The notes: a model not told the origin generated them from the letters alone. DNA of 64,000 bases from UBA9630 sp037137555 (GCA_037137555.1 JBAXKA010000001.1:1-64000); one strand, 5' to 3'. Counted from the stretch's first letter, positions 42,601-52,985 are shown. Numbers and translations are program-made.

Positions 42601-43801
42601 TTTGTCCGGCGATATTATAGATTGGCATCAACACTCCAACTGCCATAAAAGCCACACCAATTCCAATAGCGATCATCAAAATCGGTTCGATAAGTGTGGA
42701 CATATTTTTTGCCATCAATTCAACCTCTTGGCCATAAAATTTTGTAATATGTCCCAACACGGAATCAATTTGTCCAGAATCTTCACCAATCTTGATCATG
42801 TGTGCAACCATTGGCGGGATAAGTGGACTTCGCCTGAGAACATCACTCATATTCTCTCCTCGCTTAACACTTTCCGCTGTGCGTAAAAATAATTCTTCAT
42901 AAACAGAGCTTCCAACCACGGCACTGACAATTGTCAGTGATTTAATGATCGGAATACCGCCATCCAAAAGCACCGCTAAGTTTTCAGAAAATCTGGTAAT
43001 ATAGACATAACGAAACATCACGCCAACAACAGGTAATCTCAGCTTGATTTGATCCCATTCTTTTTTTCCATCAGCTGTTCCAAGATAATAAACCACACCA
43101 GCAACAACACCAGCAACAAGCACGAGCACTGCCCACCAATATTGTGCCATAAAATCACCAGTGGTGATGAGCACTTTAGTATACCATGGGACATTCGCTC
43201 CCAGCTCCTTAATCATCACGGTTAATTTTGGAATAATCAATGTGATAACCAAAAAAGCAATCACAAAAAAGACCACCAGAACAATTAAGGGATAAAGCAT
43301 TGCGGATTTGACTTTATTGGTCAGATTGTAATTCCTTTCGATATTATCTGCAACATATTCCACGGATTTTTTTAAATTTCCTGATGCTTCTCCTGATTTA
43401 ATCACATTCAAAACCAAATTAGAAAAAACTTCTTTATGCTTTGCCAGAGCATCAGAAAGTGGCACACCATCTTCAATTTCCTTTATAGATTCAGCGAGAA
43501 TAATTTTCAAATACGCACCACTAGTTTGCTCACTGATCGCTGTAAGTGCCACAACGATTGGCACGCGAGCTTCAATCAGGATTGCCAACTGTCGGAAAAA
43601 AATTACTAACTCCTTATCTGTCACTCTATCATAATATTTAGAAAAAACTTTTTTCGCCAAGCCATCAACTTCTTCTTCAATTTGAATCGGAAAAAGTTCA
43701 TTTTTTTGCAAGATTGCCGCTGCCAAATCTCGATTGGCCGCACTCACAACACCAGTATTTATTGTGCCTGCTTTTGTTTTAGCTTTGAATTTAAATTTCA
43801 T
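42593..43801 (-). CDS. pilC: Type IV pilus inner-membrane platform protein PilC
   Basis: 402 aa GspF-family protein with two T2SSF repeats and three membrane segments (about 168-190, 215-240, 370-395). Signatures: ELVIFFRQLAILIEARVPIVVAL (about 63) and RFSENLAVLLDGGIPIIKSL (about 270). Links the PilB/PilT motors to the pilus. 24 bp after pilT. Confidence 0.95.
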   Translation of the reverse strand: MKFKFKAKTKAGTINTGVVSAANRDLAAAILQKNELFPIQIEEEVDGLAKKVFSKYYDRVTDKELVIFFRQLAILIEARVPIVVALTAISEQTSGAYLKIILAESIKEIEDGVPLSDALAKHKEVFSNLVLNVIKSGEASGNLKKSVEYVADNIERNYNLTNKVKSAMLYPLIVLVVFFVIAFLVITLIIPKLTVMIKELGANVPWYTKVLITTGDFMAQYWWAVLVLVAGVVAGVVYYLGTADGKKEWDQIKLRLPVVGVMFRYVYITRFSENLAVLLDGGIPIIKSLTIVSAVVGSSVYEELFLRTAESVKRGENMSDVLRRSPLIPPMVAHMIKIGEDSGQIDSVLGHITKFYGQEVELMAKNMSTLIEPILMIAIGIGVAFMAVGVLMPIYNIAGQIQ

Positions 43802-43825
43802 ATTTATTTTTTTAATTATTACAAT

Positions 43826-44896
43826 TTAATATTTTAAAAGTGTTTCAAAGTTTTTTTGATCCCGTGCATAAATCGTTGCCACTTCCAAGGAAACAAAGCC
43901 ACGACGAACCAAATCAACCAATGCCTTGTCCATTGTAATCATCCCTTCTTGCGAGCTAGTTTCAATCACATTGGAAATTTGATAACTCTTATTTTCTCGA
44001 ATTAAATTTTCCACTGCGTGATTTTTAATCATTATTTCCACGGCCGGAATTCTGCCCTCGTCAACTCGAGGAATCAGTCTTTGAGAAACCACAGCCAAAA
44101 GCACATTGGCCAATTGTGCTCGCACTTGATTTTGCTGATGTGCAGGAAAAACATCCACGATACGATCGATTGTTTGCGGAGCATCATTAGTATGCAATGT
44201 TCCAAAAATTAAATGGCCTGTTTCTGCTGCTGTCATTGCGGCTGAGATAGTATCTAAATCACGCAATTCTCCAATCAACACCACATTCGCATCTTCACGA
44301 AAAAGACCCTTAAGCGCCGACTGAAAGGAATTTGTATCTTGATAGACTTCTCTTTGATTTATAATTGAACGATCCTGCTCATAAACATATTCAATCGGAT
44401 CCTCGATTGTCAGTATGTGTTTTTCCTGATTTATATTTATATCATTAATCATCGCTGCGAGCGTTGTTGATTTTCCATGTCCCACGGGGCCAACCAGCAA
44501 AAATAATCCTTGAGAAACTTTGGTAAAATCATAAAGAATTTCTGGTATACCCAATTCTTCCAGCGTTTTAATGTTTCGGGAAATTAAACGAAAAGCAATA
44601 CTCGTGAAACCTTGCTGAGTAAAAGCATTCACGCGAAAACGCACCTTATCTTCAAAATTATAGGAAAAATCAACTTGCCCTTCTTCAGCTAATTGCTTTC
44701 TTTTTTCCTCTTTTAAAATAACCTCACAAATTTCTTGTGTAATATTTGGCGTAATAATCTCATCCTGATTGAGTTGAATGAGTTTTCCATCAATGCGATA
44801 AGTCGGATAACGACCAACCACAAGATGCAAATCCGAAGCGCCTCGCTGAGCGGCAATTCTTAATAAACTTTTTATTTTTTGTTCAATTCGTAGCAT
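43826..44896 (-). CDS. pilT: Pilus retraction ATPase PilT
   Basis: 356 aa hexameric ATPase. Walker A GPVGHGKSTT (about 134-143), Asp box EDPIEYVYEQDRSIINQREV, Walker B GELRDLDTISAAMTAAETGHL, and His box GTLHTNDAPQTIDRIVDVFP. The GELRD form and lack of the N1 extension point to PilT, not PilB. Its presence predicts twitching or DNA uptake. 19 bp after the response regulator. Confidence 0.95.
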   Translation of the reverse strand: MLRIEQKIKSLLRIAAQRGASDLHLVVGRYPTYRIDGKLIQLNQDEIITPNITQEICEVILKEEKRKQLAEEGQVDFSYNFEDKVRFRVNAFTQQGFTSIAFRLISRNIKTLEELGIPEILYDFTKVSQGLFLLVGPVGHGKSTTLAAMINDININQEKHILTIEDPIEYVYEQDRSIINQREVYQDTNSFQSALKGLFREDANVVLIGELRDLDTISAAMTAAETGHLIFGTLHTNDAPQTIDRIVDVFPAHQQNQVRAQLANVLLAVVSQRLIPRVDEGRIPAVEIMIKNHAVENLIRENKSYQISNVIETSSQEGMITMDKALVDLVRRGFVSLEVATIYARDQKNFETLLKY

Positions 44897-44915
44897 TGTT
44901 TTTTTTTAAATTATA

Positions 44916-45299
44916 TTAAGCTAAAATAACCCTAATTTTTTCCAAAACTTCTGATGGTGTAAAATGTGATTTGATTAAATAATCTACTGCTCCCAATTGC
45001 ATACCTTCACTGATTTCTTTTTTTTGACTTAAGTTTGTTAAAAGAAGCACGGGAATATTTTTAAGTCTATCGTCTGTTTTAATTTGCTTCAATACTTCAA
45101 TCCCATTGAGGTATGGCATAATAATATCCAGAAGAATCAAGTCGGGAATATTTTTCTCTGCTTGCAGTTTCTGTGCTCCCTCTTTGCCATCACTGGCACA
45201 TATTACATCAAAACCAGACTGAATTAATTTTAAATTATAGATATCCATCACAAAAAAATCATCCTCAATAATCATTATCCGTTTTTTTTTATTTTCCAT
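44916..45299 (-). CDS. Stand-alone response-regulator receiver protein
   Basis: 127 aa CheY-like. Acidic pair IIEDD (about 10-14), phospho-acceptor Asp in DLILLDIIMPYLNG (about 57), Thr/Ser in VLLLTNLS (about 87) and Lys in DYLIKSHF (about 109). No output domain or histidine kinase nearby. Set between pilB and pilT, so it probably controls pilus motor choice. Confidence 0.92.
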   Translation of the reverse strand: MENKKKRIMIIEDDFFVMDIYNLKLIQSGFDVICASDGKEGAQKLQAEKNIPDLILLDIIMPYLNGIEVLKQIKTDDRLKNIPVLLLTNLSQKKEISEGMQLGAVDYLIKSHFTPSEVLEKIRVILA

Positions 45300-45332
45300 A
45301 AAATTATAAATTAAAAAATAAATCGATTAACT

Positions 45333-47003
45333 TTAATCATTTTCCTCCGCTAATGTCGTAAAATAACATTCTGTCACCCTCTCTACCTCTTCGATGGTAG
45401 TTAGTCCCTGGATAATTTTAAGAGCACCGTCTTGCTCAATTGTCAAAACACCCATTTTTTCTCTTTCTTTTTTGATTAAATCTTCACTGCCTCTTTTTTC
45501 AATAATAATATTTTTCACTGCTTCTGTCACGGGAACTGCTTCATAAATTGCCACTCGTCCTTTGAGTCCTGTTCCGTTACAAACATCACAACCAGCGCCA
45601 TGATAAAATTTAATTCCGTCTGCCAAGTTTATCGCATAACTTTCCAATTCTTTGGTAGAAATATTTTTTATTTTTTCCATCACGCGTTCTTTGATAAAAT
45701 CAGAAATTTTAATTTCTTCTTTGCATTTTTCACAAATTCGACGCACCAATCTTTGCGCGATCACCATTCGCAAAGATGATGATAATAAAAATGGTTCAAT
45801 TCCCATATCGATAAGTCGTGGGATTGCTCCAATTGCTGTGTTTGTGTGCAAGGTAGAAAACATTAAATGACCAGTTAGAGCCGCATGCACAGCAAGCTCT
45901 GCTGTTTCTGCATCGCGAATTTCTCCCACCATAATTACATTCGGATCCTGACGCAAAACTGTTCGCAAACCAGAAGCAAATGTATAACCGATTTCCGGTT
46001 TAATCTGACTTTGATTCATACCTTCAATAAAATATTCCACAGGATCCTCTAGCGTAATAATATTTCGCTCTTCGCTATTGAGCATTTTCAATAGAGTATA
46101 TAATGTCGTTGACTTTCCCGAGCCAGTTGGTCCTGTCATTAAAATCATACCATAAGTTTCTTTGATTGCCAATGTGATATCATCTCTGGCTTTTCCCACT
46201 AAGCCCAAAAGTTCCGTACTACTGGATTCCGCTTCTTTGTCCAATATTCGCATCACAATTTTTTCTCCTCCCACAACCGGCAATGACGAAACACGAAAGT
46301 CAATATCTTTTTTATTAAAATTAAGTCTAAATCTTCCGTCTTGCGGTTTTCGTTTTTCATCAATTTTTAAATTAGCCAAAATTTTAATGCGCGAAATTAC
46401 AACAGGACCAATCTCGAGTGGAAAAATCAAACTAACATGCAAAATTCCATCAACACGAAAACGCACACGATAATCCTTATCCATTGGTTCGATATGAATA
46501 TCGCTCGCTTTTCCCTCTACCGCATGACTAATCACCACTTCAACTAATTTAGTTACTGGGGCGTCCTTTAATATCTCTGCTTCATTTTTATCTTTTTTAG
46601 TATTTTCATTATTTTTTTCATAGGCATCCTCCTGATCTTTATCATCTTTATATGAATCAAGTGCGTCCTTCAGTGCTTCACTCGTTTCGTTATAGTGTGC
46701 CAATAAAATAACAAAATTTTCTCTTGAAACTTCATAAGTTTCTATCGTCACTTTTTCTTTTTCCGCCACGAAATTCAAAGCATTTAAGGCTTCTGTGTTC
46801 TCCAAATCAATCATCGCCACCTTTAAAATACCTTCGGATTTTTCGAAAGCCATCATTTCATACTTTTTAGCAACTTCACTAGGAATAATATTTATAATAT
46901 CTCCAGCAATATTTTTTGGCAATTCACTTAAGATATTTTTTTTATTTTCCTGATCATTAAGGCTATCGTTGTTGCTTTCAATTTTGTCATCATTTTTGGT
47001 CAT
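45333..47003 (-). CDS. pilB: Pilus extension ATPase PilB
   Basis: 556 aa. The N-terminal region (about 25-120) is an MshEN-like domain, a short acidic insert lies at 120-145, then the GspE ATPase: Walker A GPTGSGKSTT (about 291), ITLEDPVEYFIEGMNQ, Walker B GEIRDAETAELAVHAALTGHL, and a zinc motif with CEKC and CDVCNGTG. The pilO-like stop overlaps its start by one base. Confidence 0.95.
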   Translation of the reverse strand: MTKNDDKIESNNDSLNDQENKKNILSELPKNIAGDIINIIPSEVAKKYEMMAFEKSEGILKVAMIDLENTEALNALNFVAEKEKVTIETYEVSRENFVILLAHYNETSEALKDALDSYKDDKDQEDAYEKNNENTKKDKNEAEILKDAPVTKLVEVVISHAVEGKASDIHIEPMDKDYRVRFRVDGILHVSLIFPLEIGPVVISRIKILANLKIDEKRKPQDGRFRLNFNKKDIDFRVSSLPVVGGEKIVMRILDKEAESSSTELLGLVGKARDDITLAIKETYGMILMTGPTGSGKSTTLYTLLKMLNSEERNIITLEDPVEYFIEGMNQSQIKPEIGYTFASGLRTVLRQDPNVIMVGEIRDAETAELAVHAALTGHLMFSTLHTNTAIGAIPRLIDMGIEPFLLSSSLRMVIAQRLVRRICEKCKEEIKISDFIKERVMEKIKNISTKELESYAINLADGIKFYHGAGCDVCNGTGLKGRVAIYEAVPVTEAVKNIIIEKRGSEDLIKKEREKMGVLTIEQDGALKIIQGLTTIEEVERVTECYFTTLAEEND

Positions 47004-47803
47004 TATTTTGCGATAATAAATGGATTATTTCCACTTTTTTGTCCTGGCGAAACATTATTCACATCAATGCTTCGACTACTTTTTATTTTTCCCACAACCT
47101 GTTTATTAAAAACTCCAGTTGCAAAGACAGGATTATTGATATCGCCATCTACTAATCTTTTTAATTCTTTGAGATAATTAAATTCCAGCGTGATATTGGC
47201 CTGCAAAGACTCACTAATGCTTTGATCTTCTTTTGAAAATGTTTTTATTTCCAGTGTCGACAATGCATTAAATCTTTTTAATTTTTGAATCTTATCAATT
47301 AAAATTTTTATATTTCCATAATCACCAATAACAGACAACTTCACTTCTAGCTTTCTTGATTCAGCTTTTGGTGTTATCGGAGCTTGTATTGGAGCATCCG
47401 GAGTTAATCCTGGAATTGGATTAACAGAAAGACCAGCTGTAGCAGCCTCAGTAACAGCAACCGCTTCTTTCGCCTCAGAAATAGAAATATTCAACACTGA
47501 GAGAGCACTATCCTTAGACAAAGAATTTAAATTTTCAATAATTTTTTCTTCTTCTTTATCTGATGGAATATAACTAAATACAGCCCCATTTTCAAGATAA
47601 TTGGCCACCAAATCTGCCTTTAATAATTCTGCATTATTTATTGTATTCTCCAAATTTTTTGCCAAACTTTCTTGTATTAAAAGTTTCGCTTTTTTTTCTC
47701 TAACACCATCAAACCCATTTGTGTAAGCAGGATAAATATACCAAATAATCATCGTTATAATTATTACAATCAAAAATGGTGCTGCTAGTATTTTTATTTT
47801 CAT
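47003..47803 (-). CDS. pilO: PilO-like pilus alignment protein
   Basis: 266 aa. One N-terminal membrane segment (about 5-25), coiled-coil (about 35-70), then a ferredoxin-like C-terminal domain. A Pro/Ala linker near 130-150 (NPIPGLTPDAPIQAPITPK) is unusual. The order pilM-pilN-pilO-pilB supports the call more than sequence, which is poorly conserved in this family. Confidence 0.75.
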   Translation of the reverse strand: MKIKILAAPFLIVIIITMIIWYIYPAYTNGFDGVREKKAKLLIQESLAKNLENTINNAELLKADLVANYLENGAVFSYIPSDKEEEKIIENLNSLSKDSALSVLNISISEAKEAVAVTEAATAGLSVNPIPGLTPDAPIQAPITPKAESRKLEVKLSVIGDYGNIKILIDKIQKLKRFNALSTLEIKTFSKEDQSISESLQANITLEFNYLKELKRLVDGDINNPVFATGVFNKQVVGKIKSSRSIDVNNVSPGQKSGNNPFIIAK

Positions 47804-47808
47804 ATTTT

Positions 47809-48321
47809 TTATTTAATAGTTATAACTACAGGAAAATTAATTTTATTATTTTTTGTATCAAATTTAGTTTCTCCCGCAAGCACATTGGAAAAATAATCAA
47901 AACTCTTAAAACTTAAAATTTGCTTGGCGATTGTTTCATAGTTATCCGAAAAACAATCCAGGGTAATCGCCTTTGTTGCATCATCATATTTATAAGAACC
48001 AATAAAAACACCTGCTATCATAGCTTCTTCAATTTTTGCAATATCCCGATTACCACTTCGCTCCCTAGCCAAAAGTTCTTCTGAAATTGTTAATCTGCTC
48101 TGAAAATCAACAACTTTACTTGCATCGCTAGCAACAAATCCGAAAGATTTAAGTTTTGAATCATCATCAATAAGCTTCATGTTATTATCAAGCTGTTTTC
48201 CATAAAAAAGCAATCCCCCATAAACCAACAGGATTAACACGAGTACGCCAAGAAGCATACCAATGCCCGCTCCCAATGCATTACCATCTTCTTTATTTGT
48301 GACTAAATTTATATTTGCCAT
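47809..48321 (-). CDS. pilN: PilN-like pilus alignment protein
   Basis: 170 aa from ATG 48321 (MANINLVTNKEDG), picked because PilN proteins start with a short INL motif that docks into PilM; an upstream ATG at 48369 adds 16 residues without support. One membrane segment (about 18-42), then a ferredoxin-like domain. Between pilM and pilO, 5 bp before the latter. Confidence 0.8.
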   Translation of the reverse strand: MANINLVTNKEDGNALGAGIGMLLGVLVLILLVYGGLLFYGKQLDNNMKLIDDDSKLKSFGFVASDASKVVDFQSRLTISEELLARERSGNRDIAKIEEAMIAGVFIGSYKYDDATKAITLDCFSDNYETIAKQILSFKSFDYFSNVLAGETKFDTKNNKINFPVVITIK

Positions 48322-48381
48322 TTTATTTTTATCCCGCGAGATTCCGCTTCGAGCGAAAATATCCAGCAAGATGAAATTAAT

Positions 48382-49479
48382 TTATTTATTATTTTTAACT
48401 TCTTTTTTAAAATATTCGTCAACACCTTTTAGTGCTGAACCAATCGCTACAGAAAAACCAGCTCGCATTTCAGAAACCGCATATTCCAATCTGCTGTCGT
48501 ATCCAATTCCAGAAAGTGGATTGCCGATAACCGTTTTTATTTTCAATTTATTGAAAAAATAACCAGTTAGGCCAACCATATTAGCCGTTCCACCAGAAAG
48601 AATTATTTCAGTTATTTTATCTCTACCCTCTTCTTTATAATATGTTCGGACCATTCTTTCCACTTCTCCTGCTATCAATTCCAGTGTATAAAAACTAATC
48701 GGCGATTCTGTTGTAAAAAAATTCTTACCAGAAATTTTTAAACTATCAGCTCTCTCAAAATCAATTTGCATTCCCTTAGCAATTGTATTTGTCATTTCAA
48801 ATCCTCCTGCGTCAATATTTCTATTAATCCTAATCACGCCCTTTTCTACTAAAATAATATTGCAAATCCTAGCACCGATATCCACAATGACAAAGCTTCC
48901 AGGATCATTGCCAATAAGCGCACGAGCGATAGAAAAAGTCTCAATATTTATTGATTTTAATTTTAACCCAACGGTTTTGACTAAATTTTCATATTTCAAA
49001 ATTTTACTTTTTGACGCTGCTACCAAAAGCACTTTCACTACCATACCAGCACTACTTGTTTCTGTTTTTTTCAAAACTTCCTTTCTTTCTACAATATCCC
49101 AACTAATCACTACATCGTCCAAGGATGTGGGAATATATTTGTGTGCTTCAAATTTAATTGCCTGCTCCATATCAGCAATTGCCATTTCAGGAAAATCAAT
49201 CAGCGTTATAAGTCCACCAAAAGATGGCAACGAAGCATATGCATCATCTCCATTAAATTTTGCTTTTTTTATAATCTTTTTTATACACGCTGGCAATATA
49301 GAATAAAAATATTCGGAATCACTATCTCTTTTACCTAAATTATCACCACGAAGATCCATCCATGCATAATTAGAAAGCACGGGCTTACCATCAACTATCC
49401 TTATTTCTACAATTTTGATTGAGGCTGTCCCCACATCAATACCCAGAAACATATTATTCTTGAAATTAAAATCAAACAT
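48382..49479 (-). CDS. pilM: Actin-like pilus protein PilM
   Basis: 365 aa. FtsA/actin-fold ATPase: FLGIDVGTASIKIVEI (about 12-27), SFVIVDIGARICNIILV (about 195), and EIILSGGTANMVGL (about 298). The cytoplasmic ring that binds the PilN N-terminus. First of the core pilMNO-B set, 32 bp after the small membrane protein gene. Confidence 0.92.
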   Translation of the reverse strand: MFDFNFKNNMFLGIDVGTASIKIVEIRIVDGKPVLSNYAWMDLRGDNLGKRDSDSEYFYSILPACIKKIIKKAKFNGDDAYASLPSFGGLITLIDFPEMAIADMEQAIKFEAHKYIPTSLDDVVISWDIVERKEVLKKTETSSAGMVVKVLLVAASKSKILKYENLVKTVGLKLKSINIETFSIARALIGNDPGSFVIVDIGARICNIILVEKGVIRINRNIDAGGFEMTNTIAKGMQIDFERADSLKISGKNFFTTESPISFYTLELIAGEVERMVRTYYKEEGRDKITEIILSGGTANMVGLTGYFFNKLKIKTVIGNPLSGIGYDSRLEYAVSEMRAGFSVAIGSALKGVDEYFKKEVKNNK

Positions 49480-49511
49480 TGTATAGAATTATATTTTTTA
49501 TTTTTCTTATT

Positions 49512-49922
49512 TTATGATCTTGAGACAGAAATTAGCATTGTATTTTTATTTATTTTATCATAGGTTACAATAACTAAATCGCCCTTTTTGAGATCTGCCA
49601 GTTGACCAACAACTGGACTCGCACTTCCAACCATCAACATAACAGGAGTAGCACCATTAATATTGACCACAATTGATTCTTGCGGATTTTTTACAGTCAG
49701 CGTTTTTTCAGCAATAATCTCTACGCTACCAGTAACAGTTGCAATATTTGCTTTATTTTCTTCTGTATTTTGCCCAAACAAGTTAGCTGGCTGTTTTTCT
49801 CCACCGATAGGTGCTTGCGCCGTACCAGCTTGTTTTTCTTTAATACTCCTAGCAACAAAGAAGATTCCACCGAAAAGCACTAATAGTGCGAAAGCGATGA
49901 TAGCAATTTTTTTTCTTTCCAT
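49512..49922 (-). CDS. Small membrane-anchored OB-like protein
   Basis: 136 aa. One membrane segment (about 5-24), a polar linker, then a beta-rich domain of about 75 residues (ATVTGSVEIIAEKTLTVKN...LADLKKGDLVIVTYDKINKNTMLISVS) similar to DUF5666-type repeats. Leads the pil operon behind the promoter at 50014. Role unknown; may be extracytoplasmic. Confidence 0.75.
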   Translation of the reverse strand: MERKKIAIIAFALLVLFGGIFFVARSIKEKQAGTAQAPIGGEKQPANLFGQNTEENKANIATVTGSVEIIAEKTLTVKNPQESIVVNINGATPVMLMVGSASPVVGQLADLKKGDLVIVTYDKINKNTMLISVSRS

Positions 49923-50013
49923 ATTATTTTTTATCTTACTCGCTAAATCGAATTAAAAAAATATTTAATGAGCAGATTTTTTTATTTTATAAATTATTTT
50001 AATTAACTTTTTT

Positions 50014-50042
50014 ATTATATCACATGCTTATTTTTATCGCAA
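50014..50042 (-). promoter_or_regulatory. Promoter of the pilus operon
   Basis: Minus-strand TTGCGA (50037-50042), 17-bp spacer, TATAAT (50014-50019). The leader to the first ATG is about 85 nt. Confidence 0.65.
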
Positions 50043-50051
50043 TTTATTTTA

Positions 50052-50672
50052 TTATTCTCTCCCTGTACATTCTCTCGTTCCTCGTTGTCTTACGCAACCA
50101 TCCGAACAATAGACATCTTTGCAGGTACTTTTAGCACAGTCAGGATTGTCTGGTCGGCAGATGGGTTTAATTGGCACAGTAGTTTCAGTATTATCCGCAT
50201 CTTCAATAATAACACTCGCGAAACAAGCCCCCCCCGCAACGCTTCCGCTGAATGGAATAAATGTGCAAGTTTGCGTACCAATCTGATCAATTGAAAAGGA
50301 AAATGGATAACCAGAATAATTCAAACCGTAATCCGCTTTTATTAGTGGCACTGGACCAGTGCAAGAACCAATCATTTTATCCGCACCAAAAGAGCTCCAC
50401 GAAAGACTAGAAATTCCCGGAACAATTATCTTATTTAAAGAAAATGAAACTGAACAAGTTGGCGCAACAACATCCTCTGAATTTTTTATTTCGATACTAG
50501 CACAATCCTCATTTTTATTTCCCGCAACATACTTCACACCATCCCAACAAGAAATATTTTCAAAAGAAATGGCGACAGCAGACTGACTTGCCAAAACAAA
50601 ACACGAAAAAATAAAAATTCCTGCAAACTTTTTTTTATTAACAAAATATTTTTTTGATTTTATTTTATGCAT
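50052..50672 (-). CDS. Secreted cysteine-rich protein
   Basis: 206 aa. Signal peptide (KKFAGIFIFSCFVLASQSAVA, cleavage near residue 35). The mature part begins ISFENISCWDGVKYV, has an Ig-like central part, and ends with a Cys cluster (ICRPDNPDCAKSTCKDVYCSDGCVRQRGTRECTG, at least seven Cys). No enzyme motif. Divergent from the PP2C-like gene. Confidence 0.78.
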   Translation of the reverse strand: MHKIKSKKYFVNKKKFAGIFIFSCFVLASQSAVAISFENISCWDGVKYVAGNKNEDCASIEIKNSEDVVAPTCSVSFSLNKIIVPGISSLSWSSFGADKMIGSCTGPVPLIKADYGLNYSGYPFSFSIDQIGTQTCTFIPFSGSVAGGACFASVIIEDADNTETTVPIKPICRPDNPDCAKSTCKDVYCSDGCVRQRGTRECTGRE

Positions 50673-50777
50673 ATCATTATATTACTACAAATTAAAAAAC
50701 CTTGCAAGGGCTATTTCTCTTTTTGTTAATTTATGCTAAATTATATTTATCAAACAATCCTGCTTATTATTATCCCT

Positions 50778-52979
50778 ATGACCAAAAAGAAAATGGACAA
50801 AAAAATACCTCGATTGGAACCGCAATTTCATGATGTTTTGATTTGCAAAAAAAATAATTGTCGGCCATTTCTAGAAATATTAGTTGAAGAGCCAGAAAAT
50901 ATTTCTCATCAAAATCTGGGAATCCTTGTGGGTATTTTTCAAATCGATGATCATAGTGAAGATTCTTCCTATGTCGTGAACTATTTAATTTCTATCATAA
51001 AAAAGGAATATTTCTCGCATACTAATCGCGGACCAGTGGAAAATTTTGAATCAGCTTTGCACAAAGCCAATCTTGCTCTTGCCAAATTAGCCACCCATGA
51101 AAATATCAATTGGATTGGAAAAATTAATGCTCTTTGCGCTGTAATTGAAAAAAATAATCTTTTGCTTTCTCAGACTGGCAATGCTTCAGCTTTTCTTTTG
51201 CGTGGTAATACTTTCACAGAAATTACTGAGTTACCCTCTGATGAAGAAAATTCCAATCCATTAAAAACATTTCAGGATGTTATTTCAGGAAAAATCGAAA
51301 AAAATGACAAACTTCTTTTTACCACCAAGGAACTTTTTGATATTTTCTCGCTAGAAGAAATTAAAAAAAGTGCTATTAAGTTCTCTCGCGAAAATTTTGT
51401 CCAATTCATAAACACGGCGCTTGTCAATGAACTCGACCAAGTTGCTACGCTAATTGTTGATATTGATGAAAAAAGCGAAGAAATAATCAGAAACACACCA
51501 GCACAAAAAACGAAAGAAATAAATGCTTTTAGCCAAAATGCTTTCAGGAAAGAACCTTCGCCGAAAACAAAGGCTCAAGAAAAAGTAAAAGAAGAATCTT
51601 TGAAAAAAGAACGCCAAGCCATGTTACAAGAATTGAAAAACGAAAAAAATGATTTTATTGATGAAAAAACTGGACACATCTATATTAAAGAAGCAGAAAC
51701 TGACTCATCGCAAGAAACTCCCACAGAAAAAATCGAATTTGATCCCTCCGCTTTCTTTGGCGAAAAATTTTCAACGCTATCAATCTTAAGCATTAAGGCG
51801 CTTAAAAAAACAACAAATATTACACGAGATTTTTCACTTTCTCTTTGGCAAAAAAGTCGTTCAAGAATTACTAAAATAAAGCCTGGGACTAGTTGGATGA
51901 AAGATAAATCTATTGATGGACTCATTCTGCTCCTGCAAAAACCAACTGCTCTTTCACTTAAATTTATTATTTTCCTGAAAAAAAATTGGCGTGATTATAA
52001 GACAAGCAAATACTCAGAAATAAAACTAAAAAAAATTCTGCCTAATTTTTCTCGCCTAAAACAAATAATCAAAAATCTCAACCAAACACAAAAGCTTTCT
52101 GCCGTGGCAATATTAATTCTGCTTTTAATTGTGCCTTATTGGATTGCGAAGCTAGGAAATGTGCCCGAAAAAAAACCGGTCGTTGTCGAAGAGCTTCCGG
52201 CGATTGTTTTGCCACTCGAAAAAGATCTCAATGTTTCACGAATTGAAAAATTAAACGAAGTTTATCCAATAACCGTTGCTAAAATTATTAATCTTAATAA
52301 TAAATTTTTTGCCCTGAGTGATACGGAAATTATAGATTTAGAAAATAAAAAAAGTCTTTCAATTCCGAATGATTTTCAAAATCCCGAATTATTCTTGGGC
52401 ATGGATGACTTAAATTTAATCTTTCTAATCAAAAACAATCAAACAATTTCGCTCTCCCCCACAACTGGAAAATTTCAAAACAATACGCTAGCACTTTCTT
52501 CTGGCGAAAAAATAATTGCTGCCAAAACTTATCTGACCTATATTTATTTACTTGATACAAATAACAGCCAACTCTATCGCGTGCCAAGAGCTGAAGGTGG
52601 TTTTGGCGAAAAAGCTTCCTGGCTTAAAGAAAAACTAGATTTATCCACTGCTACGGATTTCGTTATTAATGAAAATATTTTTATTATCAACAATCAAACT
52701 ATTCTAAAATTATTTCGTGGAAAAAAACTTGATTTTTCTATCGAAAATACCGCCACAACAATTTTGCCAGATAAACTTTATGCCAAAAATACCAGCACTA
52801 ATTTATATGTTCTTGATAAAGTCAACGCCAGAATAATAAAATTAGATGCTACTGGAAAAATTCTTGCTCAATATTATAATCAAGCTATCACAACGACAAC
52901 TGATTTTTCTGTGAATGAAGATGCTAATTTAGTTTATCTTTTGGATACAACTGGCGTAAAAAGTTTTGAAATGAATTAA
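50778..52979 (+). CDS. PP2C-like membrane protein with C-terminal propeller-like domain
   Basis: 733 aa from ATG 50778 (MTKKKMDKK); an ATG at 50733 would add 15 residues. Residues about 20-245 resemble a PPM/PP2C phosphatase (HQNLGILVGIFQID; INALCAVIEKNNLLLSQTGNASAFLLR; GKIEKNDKLLFTTKELFDIFS), but the usual metal-binding Asp residues are not clear (GD/GN changes), so it may be inactive. A charged stretch follows, one membrane segment (about 463-480), and a repeat-rich extracytoplasmic part that may be a beta-propeller. Confidence 0.65.
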   Translation: MTKKKMDKKIPRLEPQFHDVLICKKNNCRPFLEILVEEPENISHQNLGILVGIFQIDDHSEDSSYVVNYLISIIKKEYFSHTNRGPVENFESALHKANLALAKLATHENINWIGKINALCAVIEKNNLLLSQTGNASAFLLRGNTFTEITELPSDEENSNPLKTFQDVISGKIEKNDKLLFTTKELFDIFSLEEIKKSAIKFSRENFVQFINTALVNELDQVATLIVDIDEKSEEIIRNTPAQKTKEINAFSQNAFRKEPSPKTKAQEKVKEESLKKERQAMLQELKNEKNDFIDEKTGHIYIKEAETDSSQETPTEKIEFDPSAFFGEKFSTLSILSIKALKKTTNITRDFSLSLWQKSRSRITKIKPGTSWMKDKSIDGLILLLQKPTALSLKFIIFLKKNWRDYKTSKYSEIKLKKILPNFSRLKQIIKNLNQTQKLSAVAILILLLIVPYWIAKLGNVPEKKPVVVEELPAIVLPLEKDLNVSRIEKLNEVYPITVAKIINLNNKFFALSDTEIIDLENKKSLSIPNDFQNPELFLGMDDLNLIFLIKNNQTISLSPTTGKFQNNTLALSSGEKIIAAKTYLTYIYLLDTNNSQLYRVPRAEGGFGEKASWLKEKLDLSTATDFVINENIFIINNQTILKLFRGKKLDFSIENTATTILPDKLYAKNTSTNLYVLDKVNARIIKLDATGKILAQYYNQAITTTTDFSVNEDANLVYLLDTTGVKSFEMN

Positions 52980-52985
52980 TTACAT

